Shown: positions 7,610 through 16,125 of the stretch, piece by piece
Numbering within the stretch: position 1 is the stretch's first letter
Layout: the number at the start of each line of letters is the position of its first letter
Assembly: GCA_019455085.1 (NCBI GenBank)
Contig: JACFNA010000009.1
Span: 1-35,674, forward strand
Direction of reading: 5' to 3'
Length of the DNA stretch: 35,674 nucleotides
DNA from: Chitinophagaceae bacterium
GTDB lineage: Bacteria > Bacteroidota > Bacteroidia > Chitinophagales > Chitinophagaceae
Made by a program: the position numbers and the translations under genes
The notes under the pieces: model-generated
Seen by the model: the letters and a program-made list of their open reading frames with translations, nothing else
What the model was told of the DNA's origin: nothing
Databases searched by the model: none

Positions 7610-8641
7610 TTATTTATTATTTGATTCCCGGGGAAGTGTGCTGGAAAATTCGTTGCGATAAATCTTTACCAGCAGAATGAAGTAGCTGATTAACAAAGGG
7701 CCGAATACCAGCCCGATGAAACCAAACATACTAAGCCCTATGATTACTCCAAAGATGGTGATCAGAGGGTGTACATCCCCTATTTTTTTCAACAGAGTGA
7801 TCCTTGCAAAGTAGTCCACATTGCCTGTAACTACCAATGAGTAAATGCCCAGGCCAATAGCATTTCCTGTCTGCCCGATAGTAAACAGGTAGATAACCAG
7901 CGGAACCCATATCAATCCTGTGCCAACAATCGGCACCAGAGAGGCTATGCCCGTAAGGAAAGCCCACACACCATATTCAGTAATGCCAAAAATAAAGTAG
8001 CCCAGCATAGACACAAGCCCCTGTATAATGGCCAGCAGTGGAATTCCTATTCCGTTAGCACGAATCATCATCACCGTTTCACGGCCGAGGATATCGCGGT
8101 TTTCCTGTTTCATTGGAAGGATGTTATTAGAATAGCGTTCCATCCTGTCTCCATTGCTCAGCATGTAATAAAGTACGAAAAACATCAGTAGCAGATTAGT
8201 AAGGAAGTTGGCGGTGCCGCTGAGTAGTGCAGGAATGTTATTAGCCAGCCTCTCTAATGCCGTTTTCAAATTTTCAGGATCGAGGATTCTTACACCAATA
8301 GCCTCATAAACCTTATCAGAAAAAGTCTGAACAGCAACCATCAACTGTACAGGATTATTAAAGAGCGCTACCAGTTTCGGAGTAAGTAAAATTGCGGCAA
8401 GATATACCGGGAGGCAAATGATGACAGTGTAGCCCAGGATAAATAACAACGATGTCCACCCTTTGCTCCATCTTTTCTGATTTGTCAGATATCGATAGGG
8501 TTGCCGGCTCAGGATGTACAGGGTAACCGCGCCCAGAACTCCCGGAAGAAACACGTAAAAATGTTTCAACATGAGGATACCAATGAAAATGATAAGCCCA
8601 AGAAACAGAATCTGCCGAAGGTTGTCGTTAAAGCCTTTCAT
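7610..8641 (-). CDS. AI-2E family transporter (PF01594 permease)
   Basis: This 343-residue integral membrane protein has about seven to eight hydrophobic segments. It carries the family signature near the C-terminus (GDVHPLITIFGVIIG, then GFIGLVFGPLL) and the N-terminal paired helices followed by a soluble stretch (about 95-145). Members of PF01594 were named for autoinducer-2 export, but many are sodium/proton antiporters or of unknown substrate, so only a permease role can be stated. It is monocistronic or loosely linked to the gene upstream (117-base gap). Confidence 0.88.
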   Translation of the reverse strand: MKGFNDNLRQILFLGLIIFIGILMLKHFYVFLPGVLGAVTLYILSRQPYRYLTNQKRWSKGWTSLLFILGYTVIICLPVYLAAILLTPKLVALFNNPVQLMVAVQTFSDKVYEAIGVRILDPENLKTALERLANNIPALLSGTANFLTNLLLMFFVLYYMLSNGDRMERYSNNILPMKQENRDILGRETVMMIRANGIGIPLLAIIQGLVSMLGYFIFGITEYGVWAFLTGIASLVPIVGTGLIWVPLVIYLFTIGQTGNAIGLGIYSLVVTGNVDYFARITLLKKIGDVHPLITIFGVIIGLSMFGFIGLVFGPLLISYFILLVKIYRNEFSSTLPRESNNK

Positions 8642-8758
8642 ACCCTTTTGTTGATGGAAAATGAAAATAAAGCTAAGAAGTTTGGGCGAAGCTGCGCTTT
8701 ATTAGAAAGTTTCTTTGAATAATTTTTCCTGTGGGAGTTGCTGTGCAGGTGCCAGAGA

Positions 8759-9787
8759 TTATTTCCATACACCCAGCCCTTCACTGCAGTTTGCACAGAT
8801 GTCTATGTTTTTTCTGGACTGCATTAGTTTGGCACGGAAGTCTTTATAGTTCTCATTTTGCCAGATATCTTTCATAGAGTCATTATTAAGGTCTCCCAGT
8901 CTGTGGGTAGCGTCTTTGTCAAAACAGCAGGGTACCACCTTGCCATCCCAGGTAATCACGTTGGCATGCCATAGTTTCCAGCAGTGGTTGGCTCTTTTGT
9001 TTTTGGGTGTGGTTTTCCCGTCTTCAGCTTTCTTGTAGCGGCTGTATTTGTTATTTTCAGGAATCAGGTGGTTAGGATCGTTTTCATAATCATAAACCTG
9101 GGCAGTCTTAAATCTTACTTCGTCCACCCCTACTTTCCTGCCCAATTCTTTTACATCTTCTATCTGGTGCTCGTTGGGCTTCACTACCAGAAACTGGAAA
9201 AATACAAATGGGGTCTTACTTTTTAGTTCTTTTTTCCACTTTACAATGTTTTCGGCTCCCTTGATTACACGGTCGAGCCTGCCTCCTCTGCGGTATTGCT
9301 GATACACTTCCTGCGTAGTGCCGTCGATAGATATGATTAGCCTGTCGAGGCCGCTTTCTACTGTTTTCCTGGCCACCTCATCCGTAAGGTAGTGTGCATT
9401 GGTTGAGGTCGCAGTATAAATTCCTTTGGAATGGGCATAGGCCACCATATCCAGAAAGTTTTTGTTGAGGTAGGGCTCTCCCTGAAAGTAGAAGATCAGG
9501 TAAAGCAGGTGCCGGTGTATCTCGTCAATTGTCTTTTCAAAGAATTGATTATCCAACATGCCTTTGGGGCGGGTAAACTGGCGAAGTCCGCTTGGGCACT
9601 CAGGACAACGCAGGTTGCAGGAGGTAGTAGGCTCAAATGAAATGGAAATTGGCAGCCCCCACTGTATGGGTTTTTTCCGCCATCGGCTCAGATAGTAACT
9701 CGATAATACTTTGGTGCCGTTCCAGATTTTATAGGGAGTCAGTTTACTTAAAAAATTGATACTGTCATGAAAATTTAACTGAGGCAT
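8759..9787 (-). CDS. Radical SAM protein with SPASM domain
   Basis: This is a 342-residue cytoplasmic radical SAM enzyme. The [4Fe-4S] cluster motif CNLRCPEC uses C57, C61 and C64, preceded by ISFEPTTS. The barrel follows, with YFQGEPYLN (the GGEP-equivalent) and LIISIDGTTQEVYQQYR. The C-terminal SPASM region (about 265-342) has several cysteines (NHCWKLW, GKVVPCCFDKD, ICANCSEG) that would bind auxiliary clusters. SPASM enzymes often modify peptides or sugars, but no precursor peptide gene is visible within several hundred bases on either side. The substrate cannot be assigned. A TATCTTTA box (9795-9802) ends only 7 bases before the ATG. Confidence 0.9.
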   Translation of the reverse strand: MPQLNFHDSINFLSKLTPYKIWNGTKVLSSYYLSRWRKKPIQWGLPISISFEPTTSCNLRCPECPSGLRQFTRPKGMLDNQFFEKTIDEIHRHLLYLIFYFQGEPYLNKNFLDMVAYAHSKGIYTATSTNAHYLTDEVARKTVESGLDRLIISIDGTTQEVYQQYRRGGRLDRVIKGAENIVKWKKELKSKTPFVFFQFLVVKPNEHQIEDVKELGRKVGVDEVRFKTAQVYDYENDPNHLIPENNKYSRYKKAEDGKTTPKNKRANHCWKLWHANVITWDGKVVPCCFDKDATHRLGDLNNDSMKDIWQNENYKDFRAKLMQSRKNIDICANCSEGLGVWK

Positions 9788-9794
9788 GATGTTG

Positions 9795-9802
9795 TAAAGA
9801 TA
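9795..9802 (-). promoter_or_regulatory. Candidate -7 box immediately before the radical SAM gene
   Basis: On the minus strand TATCTTTA matches the -7 consensus except for the last base. The predicted transcription start falls at or next to the ATG, so the mRNA may be leaderless. Confidence 0.35.
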
Positions 9803-9872
9803 GACAAGAGGGGTTTTAATAAGAATCGGTCAGCTTTTGAATTTGGGAATTTTTTGTGCCGTAGCCCTTTGC

Positions 9873-10610
9873 TTACGGAATACCATGCGCTCTTTTATAT
9901 GCGTATGAAGTATTAAGGATGTATTGATAGAACTCCTCCAGGGTGCTCTTGCTTGAGAATTCATAAGTAGGGCGGTAAGTCTGGCGATAGTTTTCAAGAT
10001 CGTCGCCCTGCAGCCCGGTAATACGGCTAATAAGCCGGGCATTAAAGCGATAGTTTACATACCCTTCCTCTTCCTGAAGTATCAGTCTGTTTTGGAAGCT
10101 GTTGGCTCGTCTGTTTTTCTTGAACTGAAAGAGTTCCACTATCGATCCCACATCCAGCCCGACTATACCGTCAGGGCTTACGGAGGTTTGAATTTTACCT
10201 TTTGTATTCCCGAAAATCTTTTCATAGCGCTTGCGGTTCTCCAGAGAGTCAAATCTGTAAGTATCAGAAAAAACCACTACTTCTTTCAGGACTTTGTAGG
10301 GAGAGTTTGTCCTGGCGTGCAGGGAAATATCAAATTCATTGGGGTTTGGAATTTGGGAAAGAGCGTATTTCAATGTATTCTTCCCTGCATAGAAGAAATA
10401 AATACTGTCGCCCGGCTGCATATTAATATGATATTGACCGGCAGAATCTGTACGGGTTATTTCTCCGGCGGTGGTAAGTACCAGTACATGCTGCATGCCG
10501 TAGATTTTCGAGGAGTCGAATACGGTACCTGAAACTTCAATCTGCGCAGATACGTTTCGGGAGTTTAGTACCGCTCCCGTAACAAAGAAGAAAAAGACAA
10601 ACCACCTCAT
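9873..10610 (-). CDS. Secreted protein with carboxypeptidase-regulatory-like domain
   Basis: This is a 245-residue exported protein. It has a signal peptide with a very hydrophobic core (MRWFVFFFFVTG, ending near SAQ), then a beta-rich CarboxypepD_reg-like domain (about 23-100) with the usual SGTVFDSSK opening and DSAGQYHINMQPGD strand-turn. The C-terminal half (about 105-245) is charged, helical and without a recognised domain. Such proteins are common in Bacteroidota and resemble the N-terminal region of TonB-dependent receptors, but no receptor gene is adjacent. The function is unknown. The frame extends to a TTG at 10619, but the ATG at 10610 gives the better signal peptide. TAAATTGC (10616-10623) just upstream could be its promoter. 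Confidence 0.75.
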   Translation of the reverse strand: MRWFVFFFFVTGAVLNSRNVSAQIEVSGTVFDSSKIYGMQHVLVLTTAGEITRTDSAGQYHINMQPGDSIYFFYAGKNTLKYALSQIPNPNEFDISLHARTNSPYKVLKEVVVFSDTYRFDSLENRKRYEKIFGNTKGKIQTSVSPDGIVGLDVGSIVELFQFKKNRRANSFQNRLILQEEEGYVNYRFNARLISRITGLQGDDLENYRQTYRPTYEFSSKSTLEEFYQYILNTSYAYKRAHGIP

Positions 10611-10615
10611 TGGGG

Positions 10616-10623
10616 GCAATTTA
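10616..10623 (-). promoter_or_regulatory. Candidate -7 box just before the secreted protein gene
   Basis: On the minus strand the sequence is TAAATTGC, a -7-like box with one T fewer than consensus. It ends about 5-6 bases before the ATG at 10610, which again would give a leaderless mRNA. Confidence 0.3.
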
Positions 10624-10686
10624 GTTTCTTTAAGAGTTATAGAGGCGGGTTCCCGACTAAAAGAATTGCTAACTTTCTGATTTCCT

Positions 10687-11271
10687 TTATTTTGTCTTTT
10701 GGGTCAAAATCTCCTCAATGGTTTGGGGCAGATATTGGTGCTCCAACCGGTGAATTTTCGCTGCGAGTGACTCCGGATTGTCGTCAGGGGTGATTTCTAC
10801 CCTTTTTTGGAGGATGGTAGCGCCGTGGTCGTAATGCTCATCCACGTAGTGAATGGTAATGCCACTTTCCTTTTCGCCTGCCTCTATTACCGCCTTGTGT
10901 ACAGCCATTCCATACATCCCTTTTCCTCCGTAACCGGGCAATAAGGCAGGGTGTATATTGATGATACGGTGTGGGAATTTGTCGATTAAAACGGGAGGAA
11001 TCTTCCAGAGGAATCCGGCGAGAACGATAAAGGAGATGTGCGCAGATAATAACTCCTCTGCATATCCGGTATTACGGAATTTCGCTTTGTCGATCAGCAG
11101 AACCGGAATATCGGCATTGTGCGCAATATTCAGGACACCCGCGTCCGGATTATTACAAACGATGAGGGATACCCTTATTCGTTTGTGCCCCGCAAAGTGC
11201 TCAATAATCTTCTGAGCATTGGTTCCGGCACCGGATGCGAACACTGCGACGTGGATATTTTCTTTTGTCAA
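10687..11271 (-). CDS. purN: Phosphoribosylglycinamide formyltransferase (GART, purine synthesis)
   Basis: PurN transfers a formyl group from 10-formyltetrahydrofolate to glycinamide ribonucleotide in the third step of purine synthesis. From the TTG at 11271 the protein has 194 residues, close to the family norm. Visible motifs are the phosphate-binding FASGAGTNAQKI (11-22) and the catalytic triad N105 and H107 in INIHPALLP plus D148 in DEHYDHGATI. No ATG is available in frame near the N-terminus. The frame runs up to another TTG at 11352, but those extra 27 residues precede the normal first strand. A -7-like box TAGATTGC (11295-11302) 24 bases upstream also favours the 11271 start. It is divergent from the respiratory operon. 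Confidence 0.9.
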   Translation of the reverse strand: MTKENIHVAVFASGAGTNAQKIIEHFAGHKRIRVSLIVCNNPDAGVLNIAHNADIPVLLIDKAKFRNTGYAEELLSAHISFIVLAGFLWKIPPVLIDKFPHRIINIHPALLPGYGGKGMYGMAVHKAVIEAGEKESGITIHYVDEHYDHGATILQKRVEITPDDNPESLAAKIHRLEHQYLPQTIEEILTQKTK

Positions 11272-11294
11272 TGTATCGGGTCTGTTATTCGGAT

Positions 11295-11302
11295 GCAATC
11301 TA
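11295..11302 (-). promoter_or_regulatory. Candidate -7 box for purN
   Basis: On the minus strand the sequence is TAGATTGC. If used, it places the transcription start inside the longer purN frame and supports the TTG start at 11271. Confidence 0.3.
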
Positions 11303-11491
11303 AACAGATTTGTGAGATCTCTCAGCCTGAAATCAGCAGGAATATATGGCAATAATCTCTAAATCAAGGGTTTTTCTCAGGATTTTCAAAGCATATTTTT
11401 TTTGAATGTTTACAAAATTTTCTCTGAAACACAGTACCGATAAGGGGAAAAATTTTTTTAAGGATGTTAACATATTGTCAACATGCTTCCT

Positions 11492-11499
11492 TACTTTTG
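11492..11499 (+). promoter_or_regulatory. -7 promoter box for the actA-led respiratory operon
   Basis: TACTTTTG is an exact match to TA-N2-TTTG and lies 48 bases before the actA ATG. The transcription start would be near 11505, leaving a leader of about 40 bases. It is the only strong box in the 276-base divergent region between purN and actA. The -33 side is AT-rich (TTAACATATTG) without a clear TTTG. Confidence 0.55.
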
Positions 11500-11547
11500 C
11501 CCCATACTTGAAAAATCTTTCCATTAATCCAAGATGGTACAATTGAT

Positions 11548-12804
11548 ATGAGTCAAATTATAAAGCATGCTATCAAGGTAGTTTCTGTATTTTTTATTCT
11601 GGCCTTCCTGATAGCTCCAAACAAGTCGTTCGCTGCAGATGGCGAAGCTCTTTTCAAATCACATTGTGCATCATGCCATAAGCCGGATGCAAAGTATGTA
11701 GGCCCTGAACTTAAAGGTGCGCGTGAGCGTGAGCCTGAGAAGGGTTGGGTGTATAAGTGGGTAAGGAACCCGATTACGATGGTGCAGACTGATCCGTATG
11801 CCAAGAAGCTGCATGAAGAGTATGGCTCCATCATGACCCCTTTCCCGGATCTGACCGATGAAGAGATAGACGCGATTCTGGATTGGGCTGATTCTTATCA
11901 GGCACCGGGCGCTGCGGCTCCGGGTGCGGGAGGTGCAGCGGTGGAAGCACCAAAGTCAGATAATACCCTGTTATATGGTTTGCTGACACTGGTGTTATTG
12001 ATTGTGGCGCTCATACTCCTTCAGGTAAATGGAAGCCTCAGAAAAATGGCGGATGAGTCGGAGGGAATCCCCGGAAAAAAGCCGGTACCCTTCTACAGAA
12101 ATAAAGCATACCTGCTTTTATTTGCAATAGTTCTATTCATTTTCGCAGGTTACTATCTGGTAGAAGGTGCAGTCGGGCTGGGCCGCCAGCAGGGCTATCA
12201 ACCTGAACAGCCAATTTTTTATTCGCATAAGGTACATGCAGGGGTGAATCAGATCAGCTGCCTGTATTGTCATGGAGGTGCACAGGATGGAAAGCATGCC
12301 AATATACCCTCAGTTAATGTTTGTATGAACTGCCACCTTTCTGTTACTGAATATACGGGTGAACCCCTATACCACGATGATGGTACGCAGGTGGATGCAA
12401 ATGCAGAAATTCAGAAATTATATAAATATGCAGGCTTTGATCCCACTACCAAAACTTATGATGAAAAGTCTGCAAAGCCGATTGAATGGGTTAAAATCCA
12501 CAATCTGCCTGACCATGTGTACTTTAATCACGCACAACACGTAAAGGTAGGCCAGGTAGCCTGCCAGACCTGCCACGGTGAAATTCAGAAGATGGACGAG
12601 GTAAGCCAGTTTGCTCCCCTGAGCATGGGCTGGTGTGTGAACTGTCACAGAACTACCAATGTGCAGTTTAATGATGATAAAGGCAATGGTAACCAGTTTT
12701 ACAGCATTTACGAAAAGTTTCACGAAGACATAAAGAACAAAAAGTATGACAGCGTAACTGTAGAAAAGATTGGAGGAACAGAGTGCGCTAAGTGCCACTA
12801 TTAA
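11548..12804 (+). CDS. actA: Alternative complex III subunit A, multiheme cytochrome c with an extra N-terminal monoheme domain
   Basis: ActA carries electrons from the iron-sulfur subunit ActB towards the oxidase. This 418-residue protein has six CXXCH sites. One is in an N-terminal monoheme cytochrome c domain (CASCH 40-44, after a signal-like segment ending near residue 30), and five are in the C-terminal domain (CLYCH 238, CMNCH 259, CQTCH 339, CVNCH 363, CAKCH 413). A proline/alanine linker (118-136) and two hydrophobic helices (about 141-160 and 187-206) separate them. Classical ActA is described as pentaheme, so the N-terminal domain is an addition relative to that form. His-rich FYSHKVHAG and FNHAQHVK segments supply distal ligands as in cytochrome c3/c7 proteins. 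It is the first gene of the actABCDEF operon, 49 bases before actB. Confidence 0.93.
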   Translation: MSQIIKHAIKVVSVFFILAFLIAPNKSFAADGEALFKSHCASCHKPDAKYVGPELKGAREREPEKGWVYKWVRNPITMVQTDPYAKKLHEEYGSIMTPFPDLTDEEIDAILDWADSYQAPGAAAPGAGGAAVEAPKSDNTLLYGLLTLVLLIVALILLQVNGSLRKMADESEGIPGKKPVPFYRNKAYLLLFAIVLFIFAGYYLVEGAVGLGRQQGYQPEQPIFYSHKVHAGVNQISCLYCHGGAQDGKHANIPSVNVCMNCHLSVTEYTGEPLYHDDGTQVDANAEIQKLYKYAGFDPTTKTYDEKSAKPIEWVKIHNLPDHVYFNHAQHVKVGQVACQTCHGEIQKMDEVSQFAPLSMGWCVNCHRTTNVQFNDDKGNGNQFYSIYEKFHEDIKNKKYDSVTVEKIGGTECAKCHY

Positions 12805-12853
12805 TCGGAGACTTCACTTTCTTAGTACTAAATATTTTTGTTGAATCCATAAT

Positions 12854-15800
12854 ATGAGTAATCAGAAATACTGGCAAAATTTTGGAGAGTATCACGACAG
12901 TGCTGCTAATAAAATTATAGCCAAAGATGAATTCAGGGAAGAGCTTCCGTTCGGAGATCTTGCCGGTGAAAATGTATTAAATGCAAAAACACCCAGAAGA
13001 GATTTCCTGAAATATATGGGTTTTAGCACAGCAGCTGCTATTGCGGCAGCCAGTTGCGAAATGCCCGTACACAAAGCGATACCTTACCTGCACAAGCCGG
13101 ATGATGTGATAGCCGGAATTGCCAACTACTACGCTTCCACATATATAAGCGATGGGGATGCAGTGCCTGTGGTGGTAAAACAACGTGAAGGCCGCCCAAT
13201 CAAGATAGAGGGTAATGAACTGAGCAGTCTTACGCTGGGTGGTACCTCAGCTCAGGTGCAGGCATCTGTACTGGATCTTTACGACACACGCAGATTGCGC
13301 TATCCCTTAATAAGCAAGAAAGAAGCAACATTTCAGGCTATCGATAAAGCAATCGATGAAGGAGTGGCTGGTGCTGCCGGCAAGCCTCTGGTGTTGTTGA
13401 CAAGCTCTGTCACTTCGGTAACAGGCAGAGAGATCATTAATCAGTTCCTTCAGAAATATCCCGGAAGCAGGCATGTGCAATACGATGCAGTGTCCTATAG
13501 CGGTATGCTATTGGCCAATCAGGCTTCTTATGGACAAAAGGCTATCCCCTCTTACCACTTTGAAAAAGCAAAAGTGATAGTGAGCCTGGGAGCCGATTTT
13601 CTGGGTACCTGGCTTAGCCCGGTAGCTTTTGCCTCACAATATGCAAGAGGCAGAAGAATAGACGAAAAAAATCCTACCATGAGCCGGCATATCCAGTTTG
13701 AAGGATTCTTCAGTATGACAGGAGCCAATGCCGACGAAAGATATATGCACAAGCCGTCCGAGACTGGGGCAATCGTAAAAGCGTTATTAGGTGCAGTAGG
13801 TGGAAGCACTTCTGCTACCCTGAGCGAAGACCTGAATGCGGCAGTGAAGAAAACCGCAGCCGAGCTGAAGGCTAATAACGGGGCAGCATTGGTTGTTTGC
13901 GGAAGTAATGATCCTAATATTCAGATATTGGTGAATGCCATCAACGAAGCAATTGGGGCCAACGGAACTACTATTGACTGGAGTGCACCGGTTTATTACC
14001 GTCAGGGAATTGACGGCGATATGGCCACATTGGTAAGCGATTTGAATGCAGGGGCAATAGGAGGCTTATTCGTATATGGCGCCAATCCGGTTTATAGCTA
14101 TTATGATAAAGCAAAACTTGTGGACGGAATTAAGAAATGTACGTTCACTGTTTCATATAGCGATAGAATGGATGAAACCACTGAACTCTGTAAGTATGTG
14201 GTTCCTTCCAGCCATTGGTTAGAATGCTGGGGAGATGCAGAATTGTCAAAAGGGACTGTAAGTTCTATCCAGCCGCTGATACATCCATTGTTTAAGACAA
14301 GGCAGTTTGAAGATTCATTGCTGAAGCTGGTTGGAAGTACAGATGATTATCTTACTTATTTCCGTAATTACTGGATAGGTAAACTGGGAGGAGAAAGTAA
14401 TTTCGACAGGTTTATCCAGGATGGTATTATGGAAGACGGAAAGTTACTGACCCGCGCTGCTTTATTGAATCCGAATACCATAGAATCAGGTGTGGCCACA
14501 AGCGCTGAATCGTTTCAGGCAGACAGTACAACCGCTGCTGCAGCACCTGTGCCGGTTGTTGAAAAGAAATTTAGTGCTATTGCCTTCACCGGCAATGTGG
14601 CAGATGCTGCTTCAAAGATCAGTGCCAAGGGGGGCGATACTGAGTTTATCCTCTACCAGAATATTGCTATAGGAACCGGAAACAAAGCTACCAACGCATG
14701 GTTGCAGGAAGTGAGTGACCCAATCACCAAGGCTACCTGGGATAACTACGCAGTAGTATCGCCTGAAATGGGAAAGAAGCTTTTCGGAATTGACATCTTC
14801 AACCCAAGGGATACAGATAAGTTTGAAGTACATCCTGAAAAGCCAGTTGTAAAGATTGTAGCAAATGGCCAGACGATAGAATTGCCGGCGCTTATAGTTC
14901 CGGGAACTCATCCGAATGTAGTGGCGCTTGCGGTAGGATATGGCAGGGAAAGTAATGATGCCTCCAAAACGGCAGAATATATCGGGCCATCAGCCACCGG
15001 AACCGGAAAGAATGTGTATCCGCTGACTACTTTCGATGGCACCTCGGTTTCTTATTACGTAAGTGGTACCATTGAAAATACAGGAAAGGAATTTCCGCTG
15101 GCATTATCACAAACACACAATATTACAGAGGGCAGGCCGGTAGTCAGGGAGCAATCATTAACAGAGTTTATTGCAGACCCCAGGGCTCCTCATCGGGCTG
15201 AAGAGGAAGAACTGGCTCAGTTTGGGAAGGATTATGCAAGAGATGCCACGCTATATCCCACCTTTGCCAAACCGGGTATTAAGTGGGGAATGAGTGTGGA
15301 CCTGAGCGCATGTATCGGATGTTCTGCATGTACAATCGCATGCGTGGCAGAGAATAATATTTCTACTGTAGGTAAGGAAGAAGTAGCCAAGTTTCACGAT
15401 ATGCAATGGATCAGGATTGACCGTTACTATACCGGTGATCCTAAGAATCCGGATGTGATCTTCCAGCCTATGATGTGCCAGCAGTGCGATAACGCACCGT
15501 GCGAAAACGTATGTCCGGTAGCTGCTACCAGCCATAGTAGTGAAGGACTGAACCAGATGATCTATAACAGATGTATCGGTACGAAGTACTGTATGAATAA
15601 CTGCCCGTACAAAGTGCGCCGGTTTAACTGGGCCGACTGGAACGGGGCAGACAGCTTCCCTGATAACCAGAGAGGAATTATCTCCGCCGCAACTACCGAC
15701 CTTGATTCAGACCTTACAAGGATGGTATTGAATCCGGATGTAGTAGTCAGGGCGAGAGGGGTGATGGAAAAATGTACTTTCTGCGTGCAAAGGCTTCAGG

Positions 15801-16069
15801 AAGGTAAGTTGAATGCCAAGAAAGAAAACCGCCCGTTGAGAGACCAGGAAGTGAAGACTGCATGTATGCAGGCGTGCCCAACTCAGGCTATCCAGTTCGG
15901 TAATGTGAATGACCCTGAGAGCAAGATTTCTAAACTCAGAGATAAGGAGCAGAAGAATCGTAAGTTCTATGTGTTGGAGCATCTGCACACCCTGAGCAAT
16001 GTGAATTATCTTACTAAGATCAGGAATACAGACAGAAAAGTATTTGACGGAAACGGTCACGAAGCTTAA
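12854..16069 (+). CDS. actB: Alternative complex III subunit B, molybdopterin-oxidoreductase-like and iron-sulfur protein
   Basis: ActB is a 1071-residue fusion of a molybdopterin-oxidoreductase-like domain (about 75-790), which in this family binds no molybdenum cofactor, and a four-cluster ferredoxin domain (about 805-1030). Iron-sulfur motifs are CIGCSACTIAC (from about 819), CQQCDNAPCENVCP (about 875), CIGTKYCMNNCP (about 907), CTFCVQ (about 974) and ACMQACP (about 1002). A twin-arginine motif (RRDFLKYMGF, R48-R49) with a hydrophobic stretch ending AAASC is preceded by an unusually long 47-residue leader, so it would be exported folded through Tat. C68 could also be a lipid anchor site. 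A proline/alanine-rich insert lies near 555-570. It takes electrons from the quinol sites in ActC/ActF and passes them to ActA. Confidence 0.95.
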   Translation: MSNQKYWQNFGEYHDSAANKIIAKDEFREELPFGDLAGENVLNAKTPRRDFLKYMGFSTAAAIAAASCEMPVHKAIPYLHKPDDVIAGIANYYASTYISDGDAVPVVVKQREGRPIKIEGNELSSLTLGGTSAQVQASVLDLYDTRRLRYPLISKKEATFQAIDKAIDEGVAGAAGKPLVLLTSSVTSVTGREIINQFLQKYPGSRHVQYDAVSYSGMLLANQASYGQKAIPSYHFEKAKVIVSLGADFLGTWLSPVAFASQYARGRRIDEKNPTMSRHIQFEGFFSMTGANADERYMHKPSETGAIVKALLGAVGGSTSATLSEDLNAAVKKTAAELKANNGAALVVCGSNDPNIQILVNAINEAIGANGTTIDWSAPVYYRQGIDGDMATLVSDLNAGAIGGLFVYGANPVYSYYDKAKLVDGIKKCTFTVSYSDRMDETTELCKYVVPSSHWLECWGDAELSKGTVSSIQPLIHPLFKTRQFEDSLLKLVGSTDDYLTYFRNYWIGKLGGESNFDRFIQDGIMEDGKLLTRAALLNPNTIESGVATSAESFQADSTTAAAAPVPVVEKKFSAIAFTGNVADAASKISAKGGDTEFILYQNIAIGTGNKATNAWLQEVSDPITKATWDNYAVVSPEMGKKLFGIDIFNPRDTDKFEVHPEKPVVKIVANGQTIELPALIVPGTHPNVVALAVGYGRESNDASKTAEYIGPSATGTGKNVYPLTTFDGTSVSYYVSGTIENTGKEFPLALSQTHNITEGRPVVREQSLTEFIADPRAPHRAEEEELAQFGKDYARDATLYPTFAKPGIKWGMSVDLSACIGCSACTIACVAENNISTVGKEEVAKFHDMQWIRIDRYYTGDPKNPDVIFQPMMCQQCDNAPCENVCPVAATSHSSEGLNQMIYNRCIGTKYCMNNCPYKVRRFNWADWNGADSFPDNQRGIISAATTDLDSDLTRMVLNPDVVVRARGVMEKCTFCVQRLQEGKLNAKKENRPLRDQEVKTACMQACPTQAIQFGNVNDPESKISKLRDKEQKNRKFYVLEHLHTLSNVNYLTKIRNTDRKVFDGNGHEA

Positions 16070-16125
16070 ATAACAAAAAGAGAATAACGGCCTCATATTG
16101 CCGCAAGCCAAAAAGCGAAAAAAGT

